Assembly (NCBI GenBank): GCA_036642795.1
Contig: JAVXTH010000028.1
Coordinates: 1 to 18,949, forward strand
Source of the DNA: JAVXTH01 sp036642795
GTDB taxonomy: Bacteria; Bacillota_I; Bacilli_A; Erysipelotrichales; Erysipelotrichaceae
Direction of reading: 5' to 3'
Length of the DNA stretch: 18,949 nt
This document shows positions 6,205 to 14,247 of this stretch, piece by piece. A program made the translations under genes and the position numbers. Numbering within the stretch: position 1 is the first letter of the stretch; each line of letters begins with the position of its first letter. The notes beneath the pieces are model-generated. The model did not search any database. It was not told where the DNA came from and saw only the letters and a list, made by a program, of their open reading frames with translations.

Positions 6205-8544
6205 ATGAGTATTCTCGACTTACTATTTAGCGGAGATAAACGCAGGGTCAATGAATTAGAAAAACAAGCAAAAGAAGTAGATGCTTATAGCAGTGCAATG
6301 GAAGCACTAAGCGATGAGGAACTAAAAGGTAAAACGGAAGAATTTAAAGAACGTTATCAAAATGGTGAAAGTCTTGATAGCCTTTTAAATGAAGCGTTTG
6401 CTACGGCACGTGAAGCCGCAAAAAGAGTTATTGGTGAATATCCTTACTTGGTACAAATCATGGGTGCAATCGCAATGAATGGTGGCGATATTGCGGAAAT
6501 GAAAACCGGTGAAGGTAAAACCCTTACTTCGGTTATGTGCGTATATTTAAATGCCATTAGTGGTAAAGGTGTCCATGTTGTTACGGTCAATGAATATCTA
6601 GCGAGCCGTGATGCTGAGTGGATGGGACAAATTTATACCTTCCTTGGATTAAAGGTTGGCGTAAATGCTCGTATTCTAACACCTAGACAAAAACGTGAAG
6701 CTTATCTTTGTGATATAACGTATACAACCAATTCTGAATTAGGTTTTGATTATTTACGTGATAATATGGTTACCGATGTGAAAGATCGTGTATTACGTCC
6801 TTTGCATATGGCCATTGTAGATGAAGTTGACTCCATCTTAATTGATGAATCTAGAACACCATTGATTATCTCTGGTGGAGAAAAGAAAACAGCCAACTTA
6901 TATATTCAAGCGGACCAATTTGCGAAGAAATTAAAACCAGAAAGCTTTGAAATTGATGAAAAAACTCGTCAAGTTATGTTAAGTGAAGCTGGAGTTAAAA
7001 CAGCCGAGAAACATTTTAAAATTAAAAACTTATATGATGTAGAACATACGCAATTGGTTCACCATATCCAACAAGCATTACGTGCCAACTATATTATGAT
7101 GAACGATGTTGAATATGTTGTTCAAGATGATGAAATTGTTATCGTCGATCAGTTTACCGGTCGTTTGATGAAGGGCCGTGCTTATAGTGATGGTTTACAT
7201 CAAGCCATTGAGGCAAAAGAAGGCGTTACGATCAAAGAAGAAACAACGACGCTGGCAACTATTACGTATCAGAACTTTTTCCGTCTATATGAAAAACTTG
7301 CTGGTATGACCGGTACCGCAAAAACGGAAGAAGAAGAATTCTTATCCATCTATAATATGCGAGTTATTGAAATTCCAACCAATCGTCCCGTTATTCGTGA
7401 AGATTTCCCAGATGCGATTTTCGCAACGCCGGAGCTTAAGTTTAATGCGATGGTAAATGAAATCAGTGAATTATATGAAAAAGGCCAACCGGTTTTAGTT
7501 GGTACGATTTCCGTTGAAGTCAGTGAATTAGTTTCTGGTTTACTTCATAAAAAAGGTATCAAACATGAAGTATTAAATGCCAAAAACAATGCCCGTGAAG
7601 CTGAAATTATTGCGAAAGCAGGCCGCGTTAAATCCGTAACAATTGCCACCAATATGGCAGGTCGTGGTACCGATATTAAATTAACACCTGAATCAAGAGA
7701 ATTAGGTGGTTTAGTGGTTCTTGGTAGTGAACGTCATGAATCTCGTCGTATCGATAATCAGTTACGTGGTCGTAGTGGACGTCAAGGTGATCCAGGTCAT
7801 TCACGTTTCTATGTTTCTTTAAAAGACCAATTAATGGTACGTTTCGGTGGAGAAAAATTAGAAGGCTTATTTAAGACTTTAGGCGATCAACAAATTGAAT
7901 CTAAAATGGTAACAAAATCAATTTCACAAGCTCAAAAACGTGTCGAAGGCTACAACTTTGATGTTCGTAAACAATTACTAGATTACGATGATGTTTTACG
8001 TCAACAACGTGAAATTATGTACAATCAAAGAAACTTTGTCCTAGACAATGAAGATGTTCATGGAATTGTTCGTGATATGTTTGATCGAGTAATCAATGGG
8101 GTTGTAATGGCCAACGTAAATGAAAAAAATCATGATAATCAAGTTGATGGTGGATCCATTAAACAAGGACTTGAAGTACTTGGTTTTGAAGAAAACTTAA
8201 TTAGTGAAGAAGAATTAAAAGGTAAAACAAGCGAAGAAGCAAGCAAATACTGTTGTGAAAAAGCATGGAATATCTATGAAAATAAAATTGCGGAAGTAAA
8301 AGAACAATTCTTACCATTCGAGAAAACAATTGTTTTAAGAAACATGGATCGTAACTGGATTGAACATATTGATATGATGAGTAAATTACGTGATGGAATT
8401 CACTTACGTTCTTATGCCCAAACAAATCCACTACAAGCGTACGTTTCAGAAGGCTATCAAATGTTTGAAGAGATGATGGAGCGAATTGCTCGTGAAGTTG
8501 TATTCTTTGCCTTAAAAATTCAGATTGAAAAGCAAGAGGCTTAA
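6205..8544 (+). CDS. secA: Preprotein translocase motor ATPase SecA
   Basis: SecA is the ATP-driven motor that pushes unfolded preproteins through the SecYEG channel. All motor motifs are present: Walker A MKTGEGKT (99-106), Walker B/DEAD-like DEVD (206-209) followed by ESRTPLIISG, then NMAGRGTDIK (483-492) and GRSGRQGD (522-529), with the preprotein cross-linking domain between the two nucleotide-binding halves. The C-terminal helical scaffold and helical wing region (for example RNWIEHIDMMSKLRDGIHLRSY) is intact. At 779 residues it is about 60 shorter than B. subtilis SecA and stops just after the helical scaffold, without the C-terminal linker and Cys/His zinc-binding tail. It has its own promoter and is followed five bases later by prfB. 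SecA1 identity is likely, since no accessory SecA2-specific neighbour is present. Confidence 0.97.
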   Translation: MSILDLLFSGDKRRVNELEKQAKEVDAYSSAMEALSDEELKGKTEEFKERYQNGESLDSLLNEAFATAREAAKRVIGEYPYLVQIMGAIAMNGGDIAEMKTGEGKTLTSVMCVYLNAISGKGVHVVTVNEYLASRDAEWMGQIYTFLGLKVGVNARILTPRQKREAYLCDITYTTNSELGFDYLRDNMVTDVKDRVLRPLHMAIVDEVDSILIDESRTPLIISGGEKKTANLYIQADQFAKKLKPESFEIDEKTRQVMLSEAGVKTAEKHFKIKNLYDVEHTQLVHHIQQALRANYIMMNDVEYVVQDDEIVIVDQFTGRLMKGRAYSDGLHQAIEAKEGVTIKEETTTLATITYQNFFRLYEKLAGMTGTAKTEEEEFLSIYNMRVIEIPTNRPVIREDFPDAIFATPELKFNAMVNEISELYEKGQPVLVGTISVEVSELVSGLLHKKGIKHEVLNAKNNAREAEIIAKAGRVKSVTIATNMAGRGTDIKLTPESRELGGLVVLGSERHESRRIDNQLRGRSGRQGDPGHSRFYVSLKDQLMVRFGGEKLEGLFKTLGDQQIESKMVTKSISQAQKRVEGYNFDVRKQLLDYDDVLRQQREIMYNQRNFVLDNEDVHGIVRDMFDRVINGVVMANVNEKNHDNQVDGGSIKQGLEVLGFEENLISEEELKGKTSEEASKYCCEKAWNIYENKIAEVKEQFLPFEKTIVLRNMDRNWIEHIDMMSKLRDGIHLRSYAQTNPLQAYVSEGYQMFEEMMERIAREVVFFALKIQIEKQEA

Positions 8545-8549
8545 AACAT

Positions 8550-9651
8550 ATGGAACTTTATGAATTAAAACAAGGAGTTGAAACTCATCTAACGAAATTA
8601 AACTCGTTAGGTGAGTCACTTTGACTTAACTAGTAAACGTCATAAAATTGAAGAATTAACTTTTCTTACCTTAGATGAAACATTCTGGAATGATGCAAAT
8701 CATGCGCAAACAATTGTTCGAGCATTAAATGCACTAAAAGATATTGTTGATCTATACGATCATCTTTTAAAAACATTACTTTCGCTACAAGAAATGAATG
8801 GCATTTTAAAAGCAGATTATGATGAAGAATTATTTGAACTTGCCCAAGAAGAATATGAAACAATGGAGAAAACATTTGCTGATTTTGAGATTAAAATGTT
8901 ATTATCCCATGAATATGATCATTCTAATGTGATTATGGAGTTACATTCAGGAGCAGGGGGAACAGAATCCTGCGACTGGGTTGATATGCTTTATCGCATG
9001 TATTCACGCTATGCCGCAAACAAAGGCTATAAAGTAAGTGTCCTTGATTATCTAGCTGGTGAGGAAGTTGGAATTAAATCAGTTACTATTTTAATTGAAG
9101 GCGATATGGCTTATGGCTTTTTAAAGGCTGAAAAAGGGGTACATCGTTTGGTCCGTATTTCACCATTTGATTCGGGTGGAAGAAGACATACAACCTTTGC
9201 CTCGGTTGATGTATTACCCCAATTTAATAATGAAATTGAAATTGAACTGCGAAGTGAAGACTTACAAATCGATACCCATCGAGCAAGTGGCGCTGGGGGA
9301 CAACATGTCAATAAAACCGATAGTGCGATTCGCATTGTTCATAAACCAACCGGCTTAGTTGCTACATGTCAAAGTGGTCGTTCCCAACATGATAATCGTG
9401 AAGCAGCGATGAATATGTTGAAATCACGAATCTATCAAAAGATGATTGAGGAACAAGAAGCAAAGATTAAAGAGTTTAAAGGTGAAATGAAAGCAATTGA
9501 ATGGGGATCCCAAATCCGTTCTTATGTTTTTCATCCCTATTCGATGGTGAAAGATCATCGAACGAATTATGAAACAAGCGATACGCAAGGCGTAATGGAT
9601 GGAGAATTAGATGGTTTCATCTATGCTTGGTTAAAAGCACAAATAAATTAA
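8550..9651 (+). CDS. prfB: Peptide chain release factor 2 (programmed +1 frameshift)
   Basis: RF2 releases finished proteins at UGA and UAA codons. Translation begins at ATG 8550 (MELYELKQGVETH), runs 24 codons to CTT TGA C at 8619-8625, and must shift +1 to continue from GAC 8623. The joined protein is 366 residues, the normal RF2 length. Stop recognition uses S-P-F (204-206), diagnostic for RF2 rather than RF1 (P-x-T). The peptide-release loop is GAGGQ, with GGQ at 249-251. A reading that starts at GTG 8611 misses the N-terminus and should not be taken as the gene start. The gene lies five bases after secA, with GAGG (8536-8539) as its likely ribosome binding site, so the two are cotranscribed. 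Its level is expected to be self-regulated: low RF2 makes the ribosome pause at the in-frame UGA and shift. Confidence 0.96.
8609..8625 (+). promoter_or_regulatory. RF2 programmed +1 frameshift site
   Basis: The slip sequence CTT TGA C (8619-8625) is identical to the classic prfB site. Upstream, AGGTGA (8609-8614) matches the anti-Shine-Dalgarno pairing sequence. It sits four bases further from CTT than the E. coli AGGGGG register, so its stimulatory strength may differ. UGA is a real stop in this genome (comFA, ftsX and ctp end with it). Confidence 0.93.
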
Positions 9652-9688
9652 AAGTGAGTTCTCAAAATTGAGCAATTCACTTTTTTTT
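9651..9688 (+). terminator. Terminator after prfB
   Basis: AAAGTGA (9651-9657) pairs with TCACTTT (9677-9683), and inside it CTCA (9661-9664) pairs with TGAG (9669-9672) across a small internal loop. Eight T follow (9681-9688). The stem begins in the last base of the stop codon. Confidence 0.75.
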
Positions 9689-9772
9689 CGGATGTTTTTT
9701 GGATTGTAGAGATATAAAAGTGATAAGAATATAATTTCACATATTTATAAAGCCCTTTAAAACCGTTGTAAC

Positions 9773-9839
9773 AACATAGTTTCCATGAATTGTAAGCGAA
9801 AACAACCGGATATGAGTTAAAAAATATTTAAACTATGTT
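9773..9839 (+). repeat. 10-bp inverted repeat flanking the ftsE promoter region
   Basis: AACATAGTTT (9773-9782) is the exact reverse complement of AAACTATGTT (9830-9839). The right copy overlaps the extended -10 of the proposed ftsE promoter. The copies are 47 bases apart. The gap between prfB and ftsE (9652-9865) otherwise shows only the prfB terminator, a possible extra TATAAT at 9730-9735 without a well-spaced -35, and the promoter. Confidence 0.55.
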
Positions 9840-9844
9840 ATAAT
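9817..9844 (+). promoter_or_regulatory. ftsEX operon promoter (extended -10)
   Basis: TATAAT (9839-9844) is preceded by TG and one base (TGTTATAAT). A weak TTAAAA (9817-9822) lies 16 bases upstream as a -35. The transcript would start near 9851, and GAGGAG (9853-9858) is the ribosome binding site for ATG 9866. Confidence 0.65.
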
Positions 9845-9865
9845 AATCTGGTGAGGAGTGAGCGC

Positions 9866-10555
9866 ATGATATTACTAGAAAATGTATCAAAAGAATATAG
9901 AAATGGTGTGTATGCACTTAAAGATATTAATCTACAAATTGATAATGGTGAATTTGTTTATATTATAGGTCCAACCGGCTCTGGGAAATCAACCCTAATT
10001 AAATTACTTGATGGGGAAGAAATACCTAATTCAGGCAATGTATTTGTAGAGAATATTAATGTAGGAAAATTAAAGCACTCAAAAGTACCTTTATATCGTC
10101 GTAATATAGGGGTTGTCTTTCAAGACTTTAGATTATTACCTAGTCTTACTATTTTTGAAAATATTGCTTTTGCTTTAGAAGTAATTGGAGAAAGTAAAGT
10201 AGCGGTTCGTCATCGTGTTCGTGAAGTATTAGAACTTGTTTCACTTCAAGATAAAGCACGTAATTTTCCTCATGAACTATCCGGAGGACAACAACAACGG
10301 GCAACGATTGGTAGAGCAATTGCGAATAAACCAAAAGTCTTAATTGCGGATGAACCAACCGGTAATTTAGATCCGGATAAATCAGCTGAAATTATGGAGT
10401 TGTTAGAAGTAATCAATCGTGAACAAGGTACAACGATATTAATGGTTACTCATGATATTACGTTAGTTAACCGTTTTAAGAAACGCACGATCGCTTTAGA
10501 AGAAGGTTATGTCGTTGCGGATATTATGAAGGGAGGCTATTTACAACATGATTAA
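9866..10555 (+). CDS. ftsE: Cell-division ATP-binding protein FtsE
   Basis: FtsE is the cytoplasmic ATPase of the FtsEX complex. FtsEX does not transport a substrate but passes ATP-driven shape changes to murein hydrolases outside the cell. All ABC motifs are present: Walker A GPTGSGKST (35-43), Q-loop Gln86, signature LSGGQQQ (138-144), Walker B and D-loop IADEPTGNLD (160-169), and switch His196. The 229 residues match the family. A GTG at 9851 is in frame, but GAGGAG (9853-9858) seven bases before ATG 9866 fixes the latter as the start, giving the family-typical MILLENVSKEY opening. The end overlaps ftsX by eight bases, so the pair is translationally linked. Confidence 0.95.
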   Translation: MILLENVSKEYRNGVYALKDINLQIDNGEFVYIIGPTGSGKSTLIKLLDGEEIPNSGNVFVENINVGKLKHSKVPLYRRNIGVVFQDFRLLPSLTIFENIAFALEVIGESKVAVRHRVREVLELVSLQDKARNFPHELSGGQQQRATIGRAIANKPKVLIADEPTGNLDPDKSAEIMELLEVINREQGTTILMVTHDITLVNRFKKRTIALEEGYVVADIMKGGYLQHD

Positions 10556-11447
10556 ATTTATAAAAAGCCTACCGTATCATATCAAAACAGCATTTAAAAG
10601 TGTCGCTCGACATTTCGCTATCTCGTTATCCGCATCCAGTGCGGTAATGGTTACGTTATTATTAACATCGATGTTTTTAATGATTACAACCAACGTATCA
10701 AGTTTCACGAAAGGGATTGAAGAAGGCATTCAAATCCATGTCACCGTCGATCCTTTGATGAGTGAAGAAAAACAAATTGCGAAGTTACAAACAAAATTAG
10801 AAGGAATTGAAAATGTAAAGAAAGTCGTTTTTTCTAATAAAGATAAAGAATTAAAAGCATTTATTAAAGAAAAAGGTAAAATATGGAGTGTTTATGAAGG
10901 CAGTGAAAATCCCCTTCGTGATGCTTTCATTGTTGATGTTAAGGATGCTGATTCCATTGATGTCGTAAGTAAACAAATTCTAAAAATCGATGGCTTTGAA
11001 AAAGCCGAATATGGTGGAAGTAGCATTAACACGATGATCAGTTTATTTAAATCGATTCGTGATGGTGGTCTAGTCTTTGTAATTGCTTTATCAATCTTAG
11101 CTATCTTCTTAATTCAAAACACAATTAAAATGACCATCTATGCAAGAAATAAAGAAATATCGATTATGCGAAATGTAGGTGCAGTTAACTGGTTTATTAA
11201 AACGCCATTTATGATTGAAGGAATGATCATCGGTCTGATGGGTTCCGTAATACCGGTGCTAGTCACATGTTTTGGTTATCAATATATTTATAGTCAAATG
11301 GGAAATGGTTCATTCTCAATGTTCCAATTTCAGCCAGTTTTCCCATTTGTATTTATCCTTTCAGGAATCTTAATCTTATCCGGTGTTTTAGTTGGAGCGA
11401 TTGGAAGCTTCTTATCGGTTAGTAAATATTTGAGGTGGAGACGATGA
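10548..11447 (+). CDS. ftsX: Cell-division permease-like protein FtsX
   Basis: FtsX is the membrane partner of FtsE. The 299 residues have four membrane segments (about 25-48, 173-194, 222-246 and 266-290). A large extracellular loop between the first two (about 50-170) is the region that in other species binds and activates murein hydrolases. The cytoplasmic RNKEISIMRNVGAVNWFI stretch before segment three is typical of the family's coupling region. A strong GGGAGG lies within the end of ftsE. The stop TGA shares bases with the ATG of the next gene (ATGA, 11444-11447), so the hydrolase downstream is made in step with FtsX, supporting a working complex. FtsEX linked to a coiled-coil hydrolase is a known arrangement (CwlO, PcsB, EnvC). 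Confidence 0.95.
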   Translation: MIKFIKSLPYHIKTAFKSVARHFAISLSASSAVMVTLLLTSMFLMITTNVSSFTKGIEEGIQIHVTVDPLMSEEKQIAKLQTKLEGIENVKKVVFSNKDKELKAFIKEKGKIWSVYEGSENPLRDAFIVDVKDADSIDVVSKQILKIDGFEKAEYGGSSINTMISLFKSIRDGGLVFVIALSILAIFLIQNTIKMTIYARNKEISIMRNVGAVNWFIKTPFMIEGMIIGLMGSVIPVLVTCFGYQYIYSQMGNGSFSMFQFQPVFPFVFILSGILILSGVLVGAIGSFLSVSKYLRWRR

Positions 11448-12793
11448 AAAAGAAAATTTTATTTATGATCTTGCTTTTATTATTTATATTCCCAACTGGT
11501 TCAAATATAAAAGCAACGGATTTTGAAGGAAATGAATCCTATTACCGTACCCTTTGTAGTAAAGAAGGGGCAGATGAAGGTATTTGTAGTGAATTTGAAT
11601 CTTACATCCGCGCAAAAGCAGATAAGCTACAAAATGAAGTTAATAATATGAACAAAGAACTTCAAAAAGCAAAAGGAGATTTATCAGCTTTAGGTAAATT
11701 AGTAACGAAATATCAAGGACAAATTGAAGCACTAGAAGCATCGATTGCCGGAACAAAGAATAGCATTGCGATCATTCAAGATGCGATTGCCCGGATTGAT
11801 GTGCAAATCCTTGAAGTAAAGAGCAAAATTGATGCTCGTAATGATCAAATAAAGAAAAGAATGGTTGCGGAGCAACCATTAATCGGAACAAACATGTATT
11901 TTGATTTCATCATGGGTTCTAAGAACTTACTGGAATTGGTTCGAAATGTGGATGGCGTTCAAGAAATAACTAAGAACGATAAGAAACAAATTGAATTAAT
12001 GAAAGAAGATAAAAAGAAAATGGATTTGATGAAAGATGATCAAAAACGTTTAGAAGAACAACAAACTCAAATTCTTGCCCAAGAAGAAATTGATAAAAAA
12101 GTAGTGGAAGAAATGAAAGCTAAAACCTTAGAATCACAAAACATCTTACGTTCACAAGAAGCAATCATTGAAGCTAAGATGCGTGAAGTTCAAGTTAAAA
12201 TTGACGATGTAATCGCCTTTATGCCAAATCGTGGTGGCCTTGTTGGAGACGTTTCCAATGCTGGCTTTATTCGCCCAATTCAAGGTGCTTACATATCAGC
12301 AGGTACTTGGTACTATCCATCCAGTTTTGGTGGAGGAGTACATTTAGGTGTCGATTATGCAGTTGGTAGAGGTACCCCAATTGTTGCCCCAGCAGAAGCA
12401 TTTGTTATGTATGCGAACAATCCATGTGCCTCAACTGGTTTTTATGGAAGTCAGTGTGGCTATCCTTATGGTGGAGGTAATACCGTTCATCTATTAACAA
12501 GTGTTAATGGAGTTAACTATGGTTTAAACTTCTATCATCTTCAACAGAACAACTTATATGCGATTGGCAAAAACCGAGTATTTGCCGGCGATGTGATTGG
12601 CTTAGTAGGTAGTAGTGGAAACTCAACTGGACCTCACTCCCATATCGAAGTCGTTAAATTAAATGTTTCACTTAATGAAGCAGCGGATTATTTCTCTCGT
12701 ACCGCAGATTTCTCTTATGGAACTGGTTGGAGGACGCCGGGTGGTTGTAGTAACTTAGGTTGTCGAATAAAACCAGAATCCGTATTCCCATAA
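11444..12793 (+). CDS. Secreted coiled-coil M23 (LytM) murein peptidase, probable FtsEX partner
   Basis: This 449-residue exported protein starts with a signal peptide (Lys-rich start, then a hydrophobic run, residues 1 to about 26). A long coiled-coil region (about 55-255) rich in Lys/Glu/Gln follows, then an M23 metallopeptidase domain (about 275-410). The zinc ligands are all present: His300 and Asp304 (HLGVD), His365 (YH) and the HxH pair His398/His400 (GPHSH). The domain is therefore probably an active endopeptidase cutting peptidoglycan cross-links, unlike degenerate EnvC-type activators. It overlaps ftsX by four bases, which points to FtsX-controlled activation during division or elongation. 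Three cysteine pairs are visible (Cys38/48, Cys328/338, Cys435/440). ATG 11444 is preferred over GTG 11435 because GAGG (11432-11435) is eight bases upstream. The substrate bond is not readable from the sequence. Confidence 0.88.
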   Translation: MKKKILFMILLLLFIFPTGSNIKATDFEGNESYYRTLCSKEGADEGICSEFESYIRAKADKLQNEVNNMNKELQKAKGDLSALGKLVTKYQGQIEALEASIAGTKNSIAIIQDAIARIDVQILEVKSKIDARNDQIKKRMVAEQPLIGTNMYFDFIMGSKNLLELVRNVDGVQEITKNDKKQIELMKEDKKKMDLMKDDQKRLEEQQTQILAQEEIDKKVVEEMKAKTLESQNILRSQEAIIEAKMREVQVKIDDVIAFMPNRGGLVGDVSNAGFIRPIQGAYISAGTWYYPSSFGGGVHLGVDYAVGRGTPIVAPAEAFVMYANNPCASTGFYGSQCGYPYGGGNTVHLLTSVNGVNYGLNFYHLQQNNLYAIGKNRVFAGDVIGLVGSSGNSTGPHSHIEVVKLNVSLNEAADYFSRTADFSYGTGWRTPGGCSNLGCRIKPESVFP

Positions 12794-12799
12794 AATCAT

Positions 12800-12829
12800 A
12801 AAAGATGACAGGTAATGGTCATCTTTTTT
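12800..12829 (+). terminator. Terminator of the ftsEX-hydrolase operon
   Basis: A perfect 10-bp stem, AAAAGATGAC (12800-12809) with GTCATCTTTT (12818-12827), has an 8-base loop and runs into T. It ends the operon seven bases after the hydrolase stop. Confidence 0.85.
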
Positions 12830-12851
12830 GTATACCAAACATTCAAATAAG

Positions 12852-12880
12852 GTTTAAAAGGAAAAGAATCATGGTATAAT
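12852..12880 (+). promoter_or_regulatory. Promoter of the FemAB-type gene
   Basis: TGGTATAAT (12872-12880) is a perfect extended -10. The -35 (12852-12857, GTTTAA) is weak. The predicted transcript start is near 12887. GAGGAAG (12900-12906) is the ribosome binding site, seven bases before ATG 12914. Confidence 0.7.
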
Positions 12881-12913
12881 ACTAACATGAATAAAAAGCG
12901 AGGAAGTTAACAT

Positions 12914-14179
12914 ATGGAATTTTTAGAACTAAAGGAACAAGAATATAATGAATTCGCTCTTCAACATCCTTATCGCAACTTCTGGCAAAGTATCGCAATG
13001 GGAAATATGCGTAAAGAACTTGGGTGGCAGGTTGTATATTTAGGTGTAAAAGAAAATAATAAAATCATCGCAGGAAGTATGGTATCTTATCGAGATGCTC
13101 ATTTTGGTAAGACTTATTTTCAGGCAATGCGTGGATATTTAATTGATTTTAGAAATAATGAACTATTAACTTTCTTTCATGAACATTTAATCGCTTATGC
13201 GAAAAGTAAGAACTGTATGTATTTAAAGATTGACCCCTATATCTTTCTTCAACAACGAAATGGTGCAGGAGAAGTAGTAGAAGGTGGCTTTGATAATCGA
13301 GATATTGTAGATCGTTTAAGTAAACTTGGTTATCAACACCAAGGCTATAGCGTTGGTTATGATGATTTCAGTGAACCAAGATGGATGTATTATCGTGATT
13401 TAAAAGTCGATAATGAAGAAGCATTATTAAAAAGCTTTGATCAATTAAGACGTCGTTCGATTAATAAAACGATAAAAACCGGAATAAAAGTAGAAGATGT
13501 GAAATATGAAGAACTGGATGGCTTTAAAAAAATGATGGAACATACATCAAGTCGTCGCGGTTTTATTGACCACACTTTTGAATATTATCAAGCGATGTAT
13601 CGTAATTTTAGTAAAACAAATAATCTGAAAATGTTATATGCAAAGTTAGATTTAAATGATTATGAGCCATTGATGCAAGCTGCTTTAGAGAAAGAAAAAG
13701 CGGATTTAGTAGCACTTGAGAAAGCCAATGAAATTCAAGTATCAAAAAAATATGAAATGAAAAAGCAACAACTTATCGATGCGATTAAAGTTTATGATAA
13801 GAAAATGGAAGAGATTAAAGAATTGCGAAAGCAAGGCGATGTGATTAATCTTGCTGGTGCTATTTTTATTCCTTATGGGGATGAAGTAATGTATTTGTTC
13901 AGTGGTGCCTATGATCAATATATGCATTTTAATGGACCTTATGCTTTACAATGGTACATGATGAAATACACATTGCATCATGATTTTAAACGTTATAATT
14001 TTTATGGCATTTCTGGCATTTTTAATGAAAGTGCAGAAGACTTCGGTATTTATGAATTTAAGAATGGTTTTAAAGGTGAGGTTGGAGAATTGATTGGTGA
14101 TTTTATTTATGTCGTTGATCCTAAATCTTATCATTTATATGAAGGCTTAAGAAAACTAAAAAATAAGATAAAACGTTAA
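12914..14179 (+). CDS. FemAB/MurM-type peptidoglycan cross-bridge aminoacyltransferase
   Basis: Enzymes of this family use aminoacyl-tRNA to add amino acids (Gly, Ala or Ser depending on the enzyme) to the side-chain amine of the third residue of the stem peptide on lipid II, building the cross-bridge. The 421 residues show two GNAT-like halves. A charged helical hairpin of roughly 250-310, the coiled-coil arm typical of FemA/FemX/MurM, sits in the second half. Recognisable segments are the R-R-G-F-I-D-H-T-F-E-Y-Y region before the arm and RYNFYGISGIFN, then YEFKNGFKGEVGELIGDF near the end, which close the second domain. It is a single gene with its own promoter and a terminator overlapping its end. 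Placement between the FtsEX-hydrolase unit and the Ctp protease gives a run of wall-related genes. Which amino acid it adds cannot be read. Confidence 0.88.
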   Translation: MEFLELKEQEYNEFALQHPYRNFWQSIAMGNMRKELGWQVVYLGVKENNKIIAGSMVSYRDAHFGKTYFQAMRGYLIDFRNNELLTFFHEHLIAYAKSKNCMYLKIDPYIFLQQRNGAGEVVEGGFDNRDIVDRLSKLGYQHQGYSVGYDDFSEPRWMYYRDLKVDNEEALLKSFDQLRRRSINKTIKTGIKVEDVKYEELDGFKKMMEHTSSRRGFIDHTFEYYQAMYRNFSKTNNLKMLYAKLDLNDYEPLMQAALEKEKADLVALEKANEIQVSKKYEMKKQQLIDAIKVYDKKMEEIKELRKQGDVINLAGAIFIPYGDEVMYLFSGAYDQYMHFNGPYALQWYMMKYTLHHDFKRYNFYGISGIFNESAEDFGIYEFKNGFKGEVGELIGDFIYVVDPKSYHLYEGLRKLKNKIKR

Positions 14180-14196
14180 CCTTGTTTTATCTTTTT
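14165..14196 (+). terminator. Terminator overlapping the end of the FemAB-type gene
   Basis: A perfect 10-bp stem, AAGATAAAAC (14165-14174) with GTTTTATCTT (14184-14193), encloses a 9-base loop that contains the TAA stop (14177-14179). A short T tract ends at 14196. The last few codons of the gene form the 5' arm. Confidence 0.75.
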
Positions 14197-14209
14197 AATG
14201 GATTGTAAT
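14182..14209 (+). promoter_or_regulatory. Possible promoter of the ctp-uvrB unit
   Basis: TTGTTT (14182-14187) and TGTAAT (14204-14209) are 16 bases apart. The transcript would start near 14216, ahead of the AAGGAG ribosome binding site (14234-14239). The -35 lies inside the preceding terminator's 3' arm. An alternative pair further on (TTGTAA 14203-14208 with CATAAC 14226-14231) would start the RNA too close to the ribosome binding site. Read-through from the upstream gene is also possible. Confidence 0.35.
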
Positions 14210-14247
14210 CGATTTACACCTGCAGCATAACTTAAGGAGTGAGTGAT

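Noticed and set aside
9167..9358. Plus-strand 63-codon frame inside prfB
   Set aside because: It is out of frame within the conserved GGQ region of RF2 and has no ribosome binding site of its own.
8611..9651. GTG 8611 as the start of prfB
   Set aside because: It gives a protein lacking the normal N-terminus and ignores the standard RF2 frameshift arrangement beginning at ATG 8550.
12887..12910. Seven-codon ORF (ATG to TAA) beginning at the predicted transcript start before the FemAB-type gene
   Set aside because: A leaderless regulatory peptide is possible, but there is no ribosome binding site, no repeated regulatory codon and no hairpin pair around it, so chance is the better explanation.
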